Source: Daphnia pulex (Eukaryota > Arthropoda > Branchiopoda > Diplostraca > Daphniidae). Taken from it: 64,000 bases of DNA. A program made the position numbers and the translations under genes. This document shows positions 24,201 through 36,018 of the stretch, piece by piece (within the stretch, counting starts at the first letter, position 1; every line of letters starts with the position of its first letter). Location: positions 8,469,482-8,533,481 of the forward strand of contig NC_060028.1 of NCBI RefSeq assembly GCF_021134715.1. The letters run 5' to 3'. A model generated the notes under the pieces. That model saw only the letters and a program-made list of their open reading frames with translations. It did no database searches and was not told the DNA's origin.

Positions 24201-25292
24201 ACCAACAGACAGACGATGACCACTTTGGACCTTGGGCCACTTACAAATGACTGAACGGGTCGCACGATGGCCGTGTACCGATCGAAGCTGAGCGCCGTCA
24301 GGGTGAAGACGGAAACGCCAACTGACGTGTCCTATACACAAACACACAAAAACAAAACAGTTAAGGCAAGAATAAATAGAGTCGTTAAAACCGCCGAGCT
24401 TTATTGACTGGCTTCCAAAAATCTTTCTCTGTATTCCATCCATCTCTGAAAGCATCTATTGCCTTTTTTTTTCTTTTTCTTAAACCCTCCCGCCGGACTA
24501 AATCACCCGTGTCGAAGCAGCAACAACTTCCAGCCAGGAAAAACTATCGGGAATAGAAGACTGCTGGAAGTATAGAAAAACTGTTGGATTATCTACGGCC
24601 ATCATTTAGAATTATTTACGAGAGTTTGAAAGTGGTCTGTGCCGTGTCTAAATCTTTCGGATGGCATCCGCCGGCTAAGGCAGTACGTCTACAAAAAACC
24701 ATCAGACCTACATAAAAGTCGCTCCCGGTTTCAAGTTATAGTGTCGTCATACTGGCCGGCGAAAAAAACCCAGGTGGAACGACGAAAAACCGTTAAAGAT
24801 TTTCTAAATGATCAAACACTGGAACAACATCACCGACGATAAAAGATAAACAACGAAAAAAGCGTTTGACAAGGCCGCAGAGTTCATTAATGACTGGACC
24901 GGGGTGTATATTTTTAGTCTTTTTACCTTGGCAAATTCAGAGGCTTTGCAGACAAACTCGCCAAAGGGCCACGAGTCCAGCGTGTAAACGGTGGACGTGA
25001 AGGGGACCGTGAAGATGAGGATCAGGAGATCGCCCAGCGCCAAATTGAAGATGAACGTGTTGGGGACGCTGCGCATCGACTTGTGACGACACAGGACGTA
25101 GATGAGGGACCCGTTGCCAAGGACACCGACCAGAAAGATGAGACTGAACAGGATCGGCACGACGTACGTTTCCGGTCGATCCCGGTACTCGATGTAGCCG
25201 TCCTCGTCATCATCTTCGTACATCGGCGACGACCAATTGGATTTGTTCATCGCCCACGATATCGATTCGTTCACCACTTCGTCCAGCATCAT
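21202..25292 (-). CDS. CCHaR: CCHamide receptor (bombesin-receptor-like class A GPCR)
   Basis: Plasma-membrane peptide receptor; CCHamides are brain-gut peptides of arthropods linked to feeding and growth signalling. Exons: 24927-25292, 23916-24331, 23757-23844, 21917-21973, 21202-21711; all phases agree, 478 residues. N-terminus has several N-x-S/T sites and an acidic stretch. TM1 begins VVPILFSLIFLVGVLGNGS, TM2 carries NLALGDLL, the extracellular-1/TM3 start has WPFGEFVCKASEFAK, DRY occurs as FDRYTAIVRP, ECL2 has the second Cys in YICYPFPPELG, TM6 has CFLPIH, TM7 has NSCINPIALY. ICL3 includes NIPGQ and a poly-Gln segment before NRARRKLAKMVL. These match insect CCHa1-R/CCHa2-R as I recall them; I cannot say which. 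Exon 4 may start 24 bp earlier (21997). Confidence 0.9.
21998..23756. other. Large intron of the CCHamide receptor
   Basis: About 1.8 kb between the ICL3 exons. It holds A-rich and CAG-rich segments and open frames without recognisable family features. Confidence 0.6.
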
Positions 25293-27836
25293 CGCCAGGG
25301 CCTTGATATTGTTGCCGTGTTGAATCGCTTTTAATGGCGAGCAGGTGCGCACCGGAAGAAAAGTTTGGGAACAAAAGGAAAAATAATTCGGACGCCAGGA
25401 TCGAATCAATGAACATAAAATTTAAAAAAGTTGAACAATACCGAGAAATCGGACGTGTACTCCGCACAAGGATTCGCCCTTGATTCTGGGAAATTCCGGT
25501 CCGCCCGACTTGGTTTTTAGAAGAAAAAAAAGGCGTCACGGCGTCGAAGAAATGAAATTCACAAGCCTCCAGCTATATAGTTTTTTTTTATCTTTCTTCG
25601 TTTCAATTTATTAACAAGGTGACTGTGCTGTCATTTCGTTATGGAGTTTGCGCTTTCCTCGGCTATATCGATATCCTGTGCCAAAAGAAAAATAAGAAAA
25701 GGACGACATTAGATACATACGAAATGGAGAAACAGAAATCGTCATCAATAAATCGCGGGGAAATGAATAAACAATAATTCTAGCTGGCTGTTTGTCTGGC
25801 TCAAATTTCCCCCCACGACTGGATTCGGGATTTTCAATTCGCCGTGAAAAGTTCAATGGCGTGGGCACATAACAATCAATGATGAAGGCTATTTTTTTTT
25901 ACGCCCCACTTGAGAGTATAGTAGTGCAGCCACCCACTCAACTGGAGAAACTCGCTTCCTCGGCCGAGCTGATTGAAGGTTTCGACTTTCCAGCTCGTTA
26001 GGACTGACGCGACTGATGTAAAACTTCTCACATTTCGTGGCAACACAAACTAATGGGAAGCACTAAAAGGCGAATCGCTGAGAAACAGCCAGGTCGCAAC
26101 AACAACCCAAAAAGAGCCAATTGAAAAAAGAAAGAAGAAGTATCTCTCTCGTGAGAGAGCTGGCAGCACCCCACTGAATTACCATTGGGTTCGTTAACTT
26201 GAAGGTTTGAACATCGCCCGGCACATCATCATCGGCGATTGATCTAGTCAGCTCACTTCTTCCCTCCTTATATAATATCGACTCACACACCCACTCTGCA
26301 TAATTTTTCACGTTCTGAATCGTTGATTTCTTTTTTTTCGAATCGAAATTCAATTCGGGAAATGCACCCGGCAAACAGCGAAGAAGCCGCATCTCATCGG
26401 TAGGCACTTCCAATCATTTCGAGAAATTCAATAAAAAAAAGACGATTTCGGTTCACACTCGATTCGAGGGTTGTCTGGACTTGACTATGTTTGGCATCAG
26501 CTGATGTATACGATTGGAAATGCCGGATTTGCATGTCATCAGAAACTAAGATGGAGAAGATTCCAATGAAAAAGATGAAAGTGGAAAAGAAAAAAAAGAA
26601 AGAAAGAAAAAGAAACTGTGTTAACATTTGAAGGGTGGCTTTAAACACGTTAGGTGAAATCAAATATTGATTCATGCGGTCTTATAAGGGAATTTGGGTG
26701 CGCAACCCGACGTACACATATCGGATTAACCGGTAAAATCATTAGCAAAAAAAAAAATAGACGCAAAAGAAGAAGTGAAATAAATTCAAGACTACGCAGT
26801 CAAATGAGATGATTGGGGAGTGTAACAAAGGCCAGTTCTAATGTTGACGAATAGACTATTGTCTGTATCTATATTTGGCATGTGCAATGCCAAACGTCTA
26901 TTCTACATTCTTTCTTTTCTCAAATTTGGTCCGACGATGGATCATGTCGTGCAGGTTCAAAATTTAAGAGCGGCCTAATCAACTCGAAGGAGGGCCGCGG
27001 GATCGAGCCAAATATAACTGAATTCGGGCGATAAAGACCAGCAAACTATTACAAGAGGCAAGTCATTCATCGCCGTTGACTATTATCGAGCCATCCACGT
27101 GAGTCGCTCGAACAGCCGTTTCGTCTGTGCATACATCACGGCTGCCATACAAGTCGTGACCCGCTGACAAAGACAAATATAAAGACAAATCAAAGCCCAA
27201 CGACAAAGGACTTACCAATGATCAAAAGAAAGAAGATCCTCCGGCAGCTGACGGATGCTAGATGCGACTAAACGTCCATTTCCACAGCAGCAACACAGTC
27301 GTACAACACAGACGGAGAAAATCAACAAACAAACAAAAGTTTGTTGTCGGCAGGGCTGCTGCTGCCGTGACGACTAAGCGATAAATATACCGGCGAAGAG
27401 ATGGGCTTAGACGATAGTCGTCGACGAGAGTCAAAAGTGGAAACACCAAAGTGGCAATCTTGTGCGTGTTATACTAGACACTACGGGCGGAGTAGACTGC
27501 ACATCCATTGGATACGAAGGACAGAGAGACACTGAACCATTCTGTGAGAATCGGCGTCGGCTATGCTCGGCGTCGCTCTCTTCTATGCACGTATACAGAG
27601 AGAGAGAGTCTCCTGGAAAATAAAATGTCTAGTGAAATCTAGCGGCTGCGTCTGCGTCACCTAATCCTACAGAATGGTGTCTGCGCCGGGGATGTGCTGC
27701 TGCTGCTGCTGCTGTGAACGCAGCTAGACACAAAAGAGAACAACTATTATAATATGGCTGTTACGGCTTGTCTGCACTTGTCCATCATTTGAAATAAAAC
27801 ATTTAGTGACACGAAAATAATAACATTCGCCCCCGG

Positions 27837-27848
27837 CCCCCCCCCCCC
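27837..27848. repeat. Poly-C tract
   Basis: Twelve uninterrupted C residues. Confidence 0.75.
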
Positions 27849-29157
27849 TCAACATAAACCTTCGTTACTAATTAATCGCCACCTGGAAAAAGATCTATAC
27901 ATAGCCACAGTTGCACAACCAACCGACACGCAGTGCATTACAACACGGCTTATTACTCGACAGCGGTGCATATGTTTCTATCTAAATACAAGTGTTTATA
28001 GTAGGCTGATAGCGTCACTTGCACAAAAAAGGGGTTAAATCCGATAGCCAGGAAATGCTATGGGATAACATTCGGAAGCTTATATACAGCGGGGATATAA
28101 TTCACTCCATTCCACCGCCCATAAACTATGAAGCGGGCGAACGACGGCTTTATGTTTCAGTCTATCAATTCCGGCAGTCTTTTAATAAATTGCACGCTTC
28201 AATTTAGATAAATTCCAAAGCGGCAGTAATGCAGAAATGAACCAGAGAGCCGACAAGCTGTCAAGGTATAACAAGGACCGCCTACGATGAAAATAGGAAA
28301 AAAAAAAGAAACGAAAAGAAAAATGGTCGAATGTTTTTCTATAGCGAAAAAGCAGCGACAAATGTACGACGTCTGTACGGCAGACATACAGAGTAATACA
28401 AACCCAAGTTGATTACACGCTGGATGCATTATGGATGCATTGCACACTTTGGTTGGCCGTCGCGAGTGGGGGGGAATGGAGAGGGAGGGGGGATCTATTG
28501 ATATGTGTGCGGAAAGAAACTGTACAACGACCGGAACATCCGAGCATACCAACTACTATACCGACCCCTTTTGTTCGTGACAACTTTATTTACTTAGATG
28601 GCGAAAACACGCAGTTTTTTTTTAAACGTCAAGTGTACTTGTAATTAAAAAATAAAAATGGGAGGGAGGAGCTATTTGGCTGTCTGTCTGCTCTGCCTGG
28701 CTGCTCCAATCCTATCTCACCAATATGACACGAAAACAAATTTTATTAGACGACACAACAGATGTCTGGCGTGATGGAATTATTCAGGTTGAATAGCTCG
28801 TCATCTCTGGATGAGAGCGTTTTATTAATAAGAGGCCGATGGGGGCAATAGCAAAACCCTATTTATAGAATAAAGACAACATCGAAATGGTTTGTACAGT
28901 GATGAAAAAGATCTTGACAGCAGCGTGAAAATGAAAAGTCGAGATTTATAGATACAAATTTATAGCCACATGTAAAAAAAAGAGGGAAAAAATGTAGTAA
29001 GTTATTTCTTCTTTCGCAAAATTGGATGACGACGATGGATAAACCACAAAGACAAATGAATGTTGGGTTTTTATCGTTTAGATATATCACCAAAACTACC
29101 AATAAAGGACAAGAGATAAAAGGGAAAAGAAACTTTTGGGGAAATTTTCTGCTAAAA

Positions 29158-29176
29158 TTTTTTTTTTTTTTTTTTT
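29158..29176. repeat. Poly-T tract
   Basis: Nineteen T residues; no adjacent retroelement body recognised. Confidence 0.7.
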
Positions 29177-30416
29177 AACGACATACATGTGACATTCGGC
29201 CCGGAAGGTATATATATACACATCTCTTACACTCACGGGTTGAAAAGAAGAGGAAAAAAAGAGGCTTGGCTCTTTTCCCTCCATATCTTAAAGAGATCGT
29301 CAGCGAGTCCACCGAATGACAAAGGCGCATTATTCAAATGCGGTCAGTTGAGTTTTGAGGTTACGACATAAAGAGTTTACGTGAAATTATTCGAATTGCG
29401 TATGCGCCGAGGGAAACCTTGGGGGTCCAACAACACAAAAGGACGGCAAAGGGAAAAACCACCGAGTTTATTCTATACAGCGATTGCTGTGAGTTATTTA
29501 TATGCAGATGCACAAAGAGTTAAGGACTTGACAAAATCACGACAAATTCTCATTCCCTCCGCCCACTACAGCGACAAAGTGTTCTTTTTCGTAGAGCTCC
29601 TAACTGATTGGTGTGGTGGTGTTTGTTATTGTTGTAGTGGAATACCCCATCTATTGGTCGCCGAACAAAAGACGACAGACGTCAAAATTCAATTTTCTCT
29701 TTAAAGTCTAGTGCCACTTTGAAATTGAAAAATTGATCAAGACAAAAGGCTCTGCTGGCGCCTCGAATGTTTGCCAGAAAAGTGGCCGGTTGATAGCTAT
29801 CGACCATTTCGATTTATTTCTGGCGACATGGGCGATGATGAGACTCATTCGCATTGCCATTGAAATCTACACCACGTCACTAACGACCGAAAATACAAAG
29901 TCGGATGACGTCTTGTGGTGATTCGGAGAGATTTTTAGTTTTATCTGGCGGGCCGACAATCACCTGTCTGACATGATTTGTAAGGAGAATGTCATGATTT
30001 CGTCAAGCGTTTAAATATGCGATCGCAGTCACGAACGCTCGAGTTTGTTTAAGAACGCAAACAAGTCGTTCTGTATACATCGATTCATTCTATCAATGAT
30101 TTCTTATCAATTCGAGAGAGAGGGGAGACGGTGTTTAAGCTGTTGCCCCCAGTAAGACTTATTTGAAAAGAAAAATTACAAGGAAAGTTTGCTTTCAGAT
30201 ACCAGCACTCAAAGTCAACTGACTTTTGAATCGTGTGAGCTTTGAAATGAGGATGAGAAGGAAACAAATGCCACAACAAAAAGGGAATTTAATCGGGGCA
30301 TCATTCAGTCAAATAGACAGGAGAAAGACATCGGATTTACTGTTATCAGCGATAAGAAAGCAAACAGTAGCGAAGAAAGGAGGAGGTAAAATCTCAATAT
30401 GAAGGAACATCTGGAA

Positions 30417-30430
30417 CCCCCCCCCCCCCC
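30417..30430. repeat. Poly-C tract
   Basis: Fourteen C residues, then GCCCC. Confidence 0.75.
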
Positions 30431-31833
30431 GCCCCAATGACACGTTCCATCAGTGAAACATCAAACTGCCGACATTTCCCCGTTGCTATGGCAACAAAGT
30501 GCCTGTCTGTTTTTATGAATCAAACTCAAAACGATATAAAAACCTATTCGACTGTTTAAGAAGAAAAAAATGTCCGTTTAACTTCGGGTTCAGCGAAACC
30601 AGACAAGAATTACACCCATCAAATATCCATCCCACATTTCCTTGTATATATATATATGTAAATGATATAGCCCTAGATATGGTAGATGAACACACTCGAC
30701 AGTATAACATCGGGTATGACGTCAGGCACAAGAGTTTGTTGGCCAACACTGTGAGACCTTGGTTAGATTTTTGCGTCTCTCTCGTACACACAAGGTACAA
30801 TAGGTGTACATAGGGTGATCGAATACAGCAGGTATTCGATAACGAATGTATTGACACTGCGGATTTCTGTGGACGGCCCAACCAGCGACGTATACAAGAG
30901 GCATATAGCGTACAGGGAATAAATGACGTGGCACAACAAACTTGAAAGGGCCAAAAAGTTCCGTCTCGATTAGAAACGAGGGCATGTGTCATTTCTATAA
31001 ATAGGACACGTCAGGTATGGTAAAAGTTAATACTATCAAGTTAAATCAACAAAAATGTGCCTGATAATATTTTGTAGACACTGACGCAAAAGTTAAATAG
31101 ATCGGTTCGTTTCGCCATCGAAAAAGAAAAGGAAAATGTGTTTGAGTAGGACGGCCAAGAAAAAGAGGGGAATTCTTTATGGGGCAAAAGTACAAACGTC
31201 CTGCAATTAAACAAATATTTCCCTGGCGTCGACGAGATAAGAGTGCGGGCGACCGTCTCACTTCATTGTGAAATATAAGCTCGTAAGCGTGACGATAAGC
31301 TGTTATTACGAAATTTCCCAGTCCGACTAAACGTTACTGACTCTAGGATCTCGATCGAAATTTTTCAACTGGTAACCTATGCGTCATCAAGACACGTCCC
31401 GGATCTTTTTCATTCCCTGCTGCAACAGTGATAAAATAAAAAAAGGCTCGTTCAAACATTGGGGAAACAACTGAACGCCAGTCCAACTACATCATTTTAT
31501 GAAGCAGCAGAGCAGCTGCTATACATGAAATTGAAAACTTGGAAAGATAAGAAGAGGAAAAGCCGTGAGTTTTGAACGAGGGGAACATTTCAAAGCCATA
31601 TACGATATAGATATACTAGAGTTTCGAGATTTACATGGCGTATTTCAGCTATATTGGCTAATTGCCGCTAATTGCTCTACAATATGCGTTGCTATAGTAT
31701 ACGCGAGTTTTACGAACGGACGGTTAAGATAATGGGAAATCCATGCGCTCCACCGCTTGATAAGTTTCGTTTTTATTAGGGGTAAAACAACTAAGAACTC
31801 AAATTAAAATTAACAACACCTGATAATTTTGGC

Positions 31834-31840
31834 TATATAA
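31834..31840 (+). promoter_or_regulatory. TATA box of mucin-like gene 1
   Basis: TATATAA about 93 bp upstream of the start codon. The sequence around it, down to a shared CCTGCAAG-T-GGTAA block, aligns with the corresponding position upstream of mucin-like gene 2, supporting a conserved core promoter. Confidence 0.55.
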
Positions 31841-31932
31841 TGAGGTCGTCTGACTAAAAAATGTTACAATTTGAAACCTGCAAGTTGGTAAACGTGTTTT
31901 GCTGAGTTAGTAAGTAATTATAATTGGTCGCT

Positions 31933-32373
31933 ATGGGTTTCATCAGTTGGCTGAAGAGTCTTGGATTTTGGACAAAAATGCTCTTGGGCGTGCTCGCAGT
32001 CGGCGTTGTCGTTACAGGTTTAATAAAAAAAAAGGGTTTTAATTTTCAATTAAATCAATAAAATATTTTTTCATTCATTTTAGCCATCACAGTTCCAATA
32101 ACCGTAACCGCAAACAACCAGAAAGTTCCCATTATACCATCTTCTAACTCTTCCAGCACTACCACCTCTACTACCACATCGTCTTCAACCAGCACAGCAT
32201 CTATTACATCCACGTCATCTCTCACCAGCACAATATCTACTAATGAAACACCTACTAGCACCACAGAATCTTCAACCAGCACAGAATCGACGGAATCTAC
32301 CACCATATCATCAACAACCCCATCTCAACAACACCACCAATCATCTACATCTCCAGAGTCTACAACATGGTAG
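31933..32373 (+). CDS. Mucin-like membrane-anchored small protein 1 (tandem paralogue)
   Basis: Uncharacterised. Exons 31933-32017 and 32084-32373, intron 66 bp, 124 residues. Exon 1 encodes a short amphipathic start (MGFISWLKSLGFW) followed by a hydrophobic segment (LLGVLAVGVVVT) that continues into exon 2 (AITVPITVTA), giving one predicted transmembrane span of about 25 residues. The remainder is a Thr/Ser-rich stalk (many S/T pairs, one NES-type and one NET sequon) expected to be heavily O-glycosylated, ending SPESTTW. It is clearly paralogous to the gene at 36019-37087: near-identical exon 1, same intron position, same first residues of exon 2. A stretch homologous to the paralogue's C-terminus lies after the stop, so the true 3' structure may differ. 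Function unknown; a type of surface or peritrophic mucin is one possibility. Confidence 0.7.
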
Positions 32374-32559
32374 ATAGATTACAACCGAAGATAATCGTCT
32401 TTGATTCGCAAATACAAGAAATATCCAGCGAAATATCATGGAAAACTTTTACTCTTAGGACTACCAAAAATGCAAGTGAATGAAGATGTCAAGTTTTCAA
32501 CCAAAGGAGTCGGGACATTAAATATTTTTTTGATGCTGTAACAAGTAATACCCATGTGA

Positions 32560-32565
32560 AATAAA
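32560..32565 (+). terminator. Polyadenylation signal of mucin-like gene 1
   Basis: AATAAA about 190 bp after the stop codon. Confidence 0.6.
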
Positions 32566-32639
32566 GGCCTTTAATGGAACAGTTTTTATTTTACAAACGA
32601 GAAAGTGACGATGTGGCGTCGGATTCATCTGTGTCGCAC

Positions 32640-33125
32640 AAATTTCTAGTTGCACTTTGCTTGAAATGCTTCAAGTTAAAATATTTTCAACTTGATTTTG
32701 TTTACTCCTTTACCCACAGACAAAGACTTTTTGAGGTACAAAACCGGGCCTAATCAGCAGTCGTTCTACAAATGATTTATTTCTAAATTTTAAATTTTAA
32801 GTTTCCCATTTCCATTTGTGATTCAATGAATCCTTACTGAGTTTGCAAACAAAAACGCAAAAAGAGAAAACAGTTCCAGTCAACGAGGAGGTACCTGTGT
32901 GCCTGTGTGGTGCTGTAGGATATCCTCTGAGTCATACAATTTTCTAGACTTTGCACTTGCTTGAAGTGTTTTAATTGTTTTGATACAATTGTTTCCCACA
33001 GACAAAGTTGTGGGGTAAAAAACAAGCCTGATCTGCAGTCTTTTAACACATAATGAGTTAAACTTAATGAACCCTGACTAAGTCAACAAAAACGGCAAGA
33101 GAAAACAGTTGCAGTCATCCGCCTA
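32640..33125. repeat. Imperfect tandem duplication, about 290 bp and 235 bp
   Basis: Two diverged copies: 32640-32890 and 32934-33125. Shared blocks include a TTTCTAG-TTGCACTTGCTTGAA segment, CCCACAGACAAAG, CAAGCCTGATC-GCAGTC and AGAGAAAACAGTTCCAGTC, in the same order. Copies differ by small indels. No coding frame is conserved. Confidence 0.6.
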
Positions 33126-33219
33126 GCTCAGGAATAATCAAACAACACCACCAAACAATCAAAAAGGAAGAATAGAGACGCAGTTTTCCTACCTTTAAGG
33201 CTAAGCCTGGGAAATTCGA

Positions 33220-33416
33220 CTAGGCATCCACAACTGCTCCATCCGCAAAATAGTTGAATCCACCACGATAGGAGAAAGGGTGTCCTCGTGAATACACCCA
33301 CCACTCACATGGGTATAGTACACGAGGACATTTAAAGGAAAGGGAAGAAGAAATATCCGTATTCCGTAACTCGACCGACATCGGTAGTTTCTTCAATGAA
33401 ACGGGATGCTGTTTAC
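33220..33416 (-). CDS. Weak candidate terminal exon, unknown protein
   Basis: Minus-strand frame following a pyrimidine-rich acceptor (TTTATTTATTAG at 33417), about 65 codons to a TAG, containing LKKLPMSVELRNTDISS and PCEWWVYSRGHPFSYRGG. Aromatic-rich composition looks less random than neighbouring frames. An inverted repeat (33281-33330) lies inside it. No upstream exon could be joined with confidence and no family is recognised. Confidence 0.2.
33281..33330. repeat. Inverted repeat (hairpin)
   Basis: Perfect 10-bp arms TGTCCTCGTG and CACGAGGACA separated by 30 bp, with a further inner CCCA/TGGG pairing. Confidence 0.7.
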
Positions 33417-34082
33417 CTAATAAATAAAAAAATAGAAAATGGGTTACGACAAATATTGACTGAAACAAGAAGGAGAAGTTGAAAATGAAACAGTGGATAA
33501 ACCCCTTATTTTTAATAAATGGGAGAATTGAATGTAATACACTGCATTTGTGCAAGTCATACATCATTAAAATAACTAGCAGCCTAGCAGGTCGCAGGAA
33601 CAAAAGCAACACAAATCATTATCCTAGCGATGATACTGAGTTTGTTGACAGCTCAATATCAGCACAAATAAAATGTGGTTTATGATGGCTGTGGTTAAGA
33701 TGGTTGGCTCAGGCTTCAAATCTGCACGAAGCAGCTGAAGGTTAACCTACATAATGCAAACAAACTGCCATCAGGTAACATATCACAAATTGTGCAAATA
33801 GAAAAGAACAGGTTTCTCTTCTATTTAATAGCTCCATAATCCCATAATCATATATATGATATGATAATCCCATTTGTATTTTGTATTCTTATTTTTAATT
33901 ACCTACCTAATGATAACTTCACAAATTAATAACTAACAATTTAACACAACCAAAGCAGAGTAGCAGACGACACTTAATCCCCCAAATGCAAACCGCTCAA
34001 AAACAATAAAACAAAGAAAAAGCGGTTTTCTCAAACGCGCTCGTCATCCGCTGAACGGATGGGATATCAAGTTGAGCCCCCG

Positions 34083-34094
34083 CCCCCCCCCCCC
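34083..34094. repeat. Poly-C tract
   Basis: Twelve C residues directly after CCCCCG. Confidence 0.75.
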
Positions 34095-34656
34095 TACCAC
34101 AGTCATGATATCCAAGTATAAATTTGAACGAAAACCGCATATAAATATATTATTACTGTAATATCAAAATTGCTACAATAAGACCCTCCAAGAACTCGTA
34201 GCCGGAATAGACTGAATTTAAGTAAATAAACTTGTTGTTAATTCATGCTTTAGCCTCACGGCAAAATACGAAAATTTGTACACTGATAAGTAGATCGTTT
34301 GAAAATAAAATTCAAACCTGATCGACTTATTAAGATGCAGAAGACGACAGGTATATGAAGAATAAAGATAGATCCCGATAGATCCATCGGAATAACTTTG
34401 AGAGAACAATCGGAACGCCAATCATTCTACACAGTTTCATCAAACAACAGTAGCTGGTTGAAAACTTAGAACGATAAGCTTATGAGCATTAGTGAGCTTA
34501 GAACCATGAGAACATTTCAAAGCCACAAAACACGATTTCGATATTCATGCTCATCTTGTTCAAGGTAATTTTGAAAGTGTTTTTACGGTACAATCCCAAT
34601 TGCCACCCATCATTTTCTAGATAAAGTATCAGAACAAAAGTGAAAAAATGTCTTAC

Positions 34657-34774
34657 CTGCTCAAAAGCAAATAACGACTTGGCATCGTACCAACGGCGTC
34701 TCCTTTCATTAAAGCCGATGCGGTTTTCAGGACATGCCGATATGTCCAAGGCCAAAATACGGACGTGAGAAACG
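34657..34774 (-). CDS. Weak candidate internal exon, unknown protein
   Basis: Minus-strand frame bounded by CAAGTAG| acceptor and a strong CAG|GTAAGA donor. It encodes a charged peptide beginning VSHVRILALDISACPENRI and continuing with a RRRRW basic cluster. Both splice sites and the abrupt loss of coding character after the donor suggest an exon. It lies within a block partly duplicated upstream of mucin-like gene 1, where this segment is absent. Family not recognised. Confidence 0.25.
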
Positions 34775-35921
34775 CTACTTGGACCAATGGACGGTTAAAA
34801 GATAATGAGAAAAACAAACTCTCTTCCTGATAATTTCGATTTTAATAGTGGAAAACAAAATAATTCGTAATGAAAACGTTCTAATTATCAATTAGTTCTT
34901 TTCGTCATTGTTCACAAGGAAAAGTTTTATCCTCTACGATCCTCTATATAGTCGCACAGGCTTTAAATCAGAAAAAGTAGATTACTCTGTTTCCACGTAT
35001 GTGCTGGTTTATCAAGACACGTTCCTGAGTTGAGAAGTTTGTCGAAACAACACTCGAACATCACTGTGAACGAACTCGTTTGATACAGAGATTTGGTTTG
35101 GGAATCGATACCACTTGGAAGGCCGAGATGGCCTTTCTTTCATGGTCACACACCATGGGAGAGGTTTATAACATATCCGGGGAAGCAGTCGAGCATAAAA
35201 ATGTTCGGTGATCGTAACAACAAATCATTTGATCGCCTATAGTACAATATTGAATTAGCACAACTTAATGTTCAAACTGAGTTTAATGTTCAATAAATCA
35301 CTACGGCTATTATTCAAGCACTAATTCAAACCATGCGTATTTACAGCTGGGTTTCAACAGACATTGTTGTCAAAAGTTGAGTGCATCTCAAAATCTGTAA
35401 TATTGACTCTTTCCAGAGTTAAAAATGATCTCATTTATTCGAACGAAAACGAATCGACCACAGATGTTCGTCAATAAGCTGTCAATTTATCAGTTAAGCA
35501 GAACTGAATGACGGAATAGCTAGGACGGGGAAAATAAATAAAAAAATCTTACGGGTAAAGTTCAAACAGGAGGAAAAAAAAAACGAAAGGAAAAGATGTC
35601 GCAATAACTAAAGTTCCCTACAGTTTTCCATTGTGAAATTACGGACAGCACTTTAGTGTTCTGTTGCAAACAGTGCGGTTATCTTCAATAAATAAGTTAA
35701 CCTAATTGATGATTAAGCTCCAATTTTCAGTTTTAACGCTAAATAAAAAATTGAATGTAGCAATTGTTTGAGTTTTCTCAAATTTAGAATGCACTGTGAT
35801 AGGGCCTAATTTTTTTCTTATCTTTTTACTGGCTTAGCCATTAGCCACATGCAGCAAATCGCTCCAAACTTCTATCCTGATACGAAGTTCAAATAAACTA
35901 TCTCCAGCTGATAATCTGTAC

Positions 35922-35928
35922 TATAAAG
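35922..35928 (+). promoter_or_regulatory. TATA box of mucin-like gene 2
   Basis: TATAAAG about 97 bp before the start codon, in a position homologous to the TATA box of mucin-like gene 1. Confidence 0.55.
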
Positions 35929-36018
35929 AGGTTGTAAAATTGAACGAATGTAGCATTTGAAGCCTGCAAGTCGGTAACACACGAATAATTTTCCGAGTCA
36001 AGTAATTCATTCATCGTC

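Larger units (their letters stand above)
25293..31833. other. 6.5 kb region with no supported gene
   Basis: 5' flank of the CCHamide receptor followed by A/T-rich intergenic DNA. It contains poly-C tracts (27837-27848, 30417-30430), a CTG run (about 27699-27713) and a T19 run (29158-29176). Longest frames are about 100-160 codons, lack family features and lack good splice contexts. Confidence 0.5.

Noticed and set aside
30513..30992. Minus-strand frame of 159 codons
   Set aside because: Three overlapping frames are open in the same place and none shows conserved motifs or splice sites.
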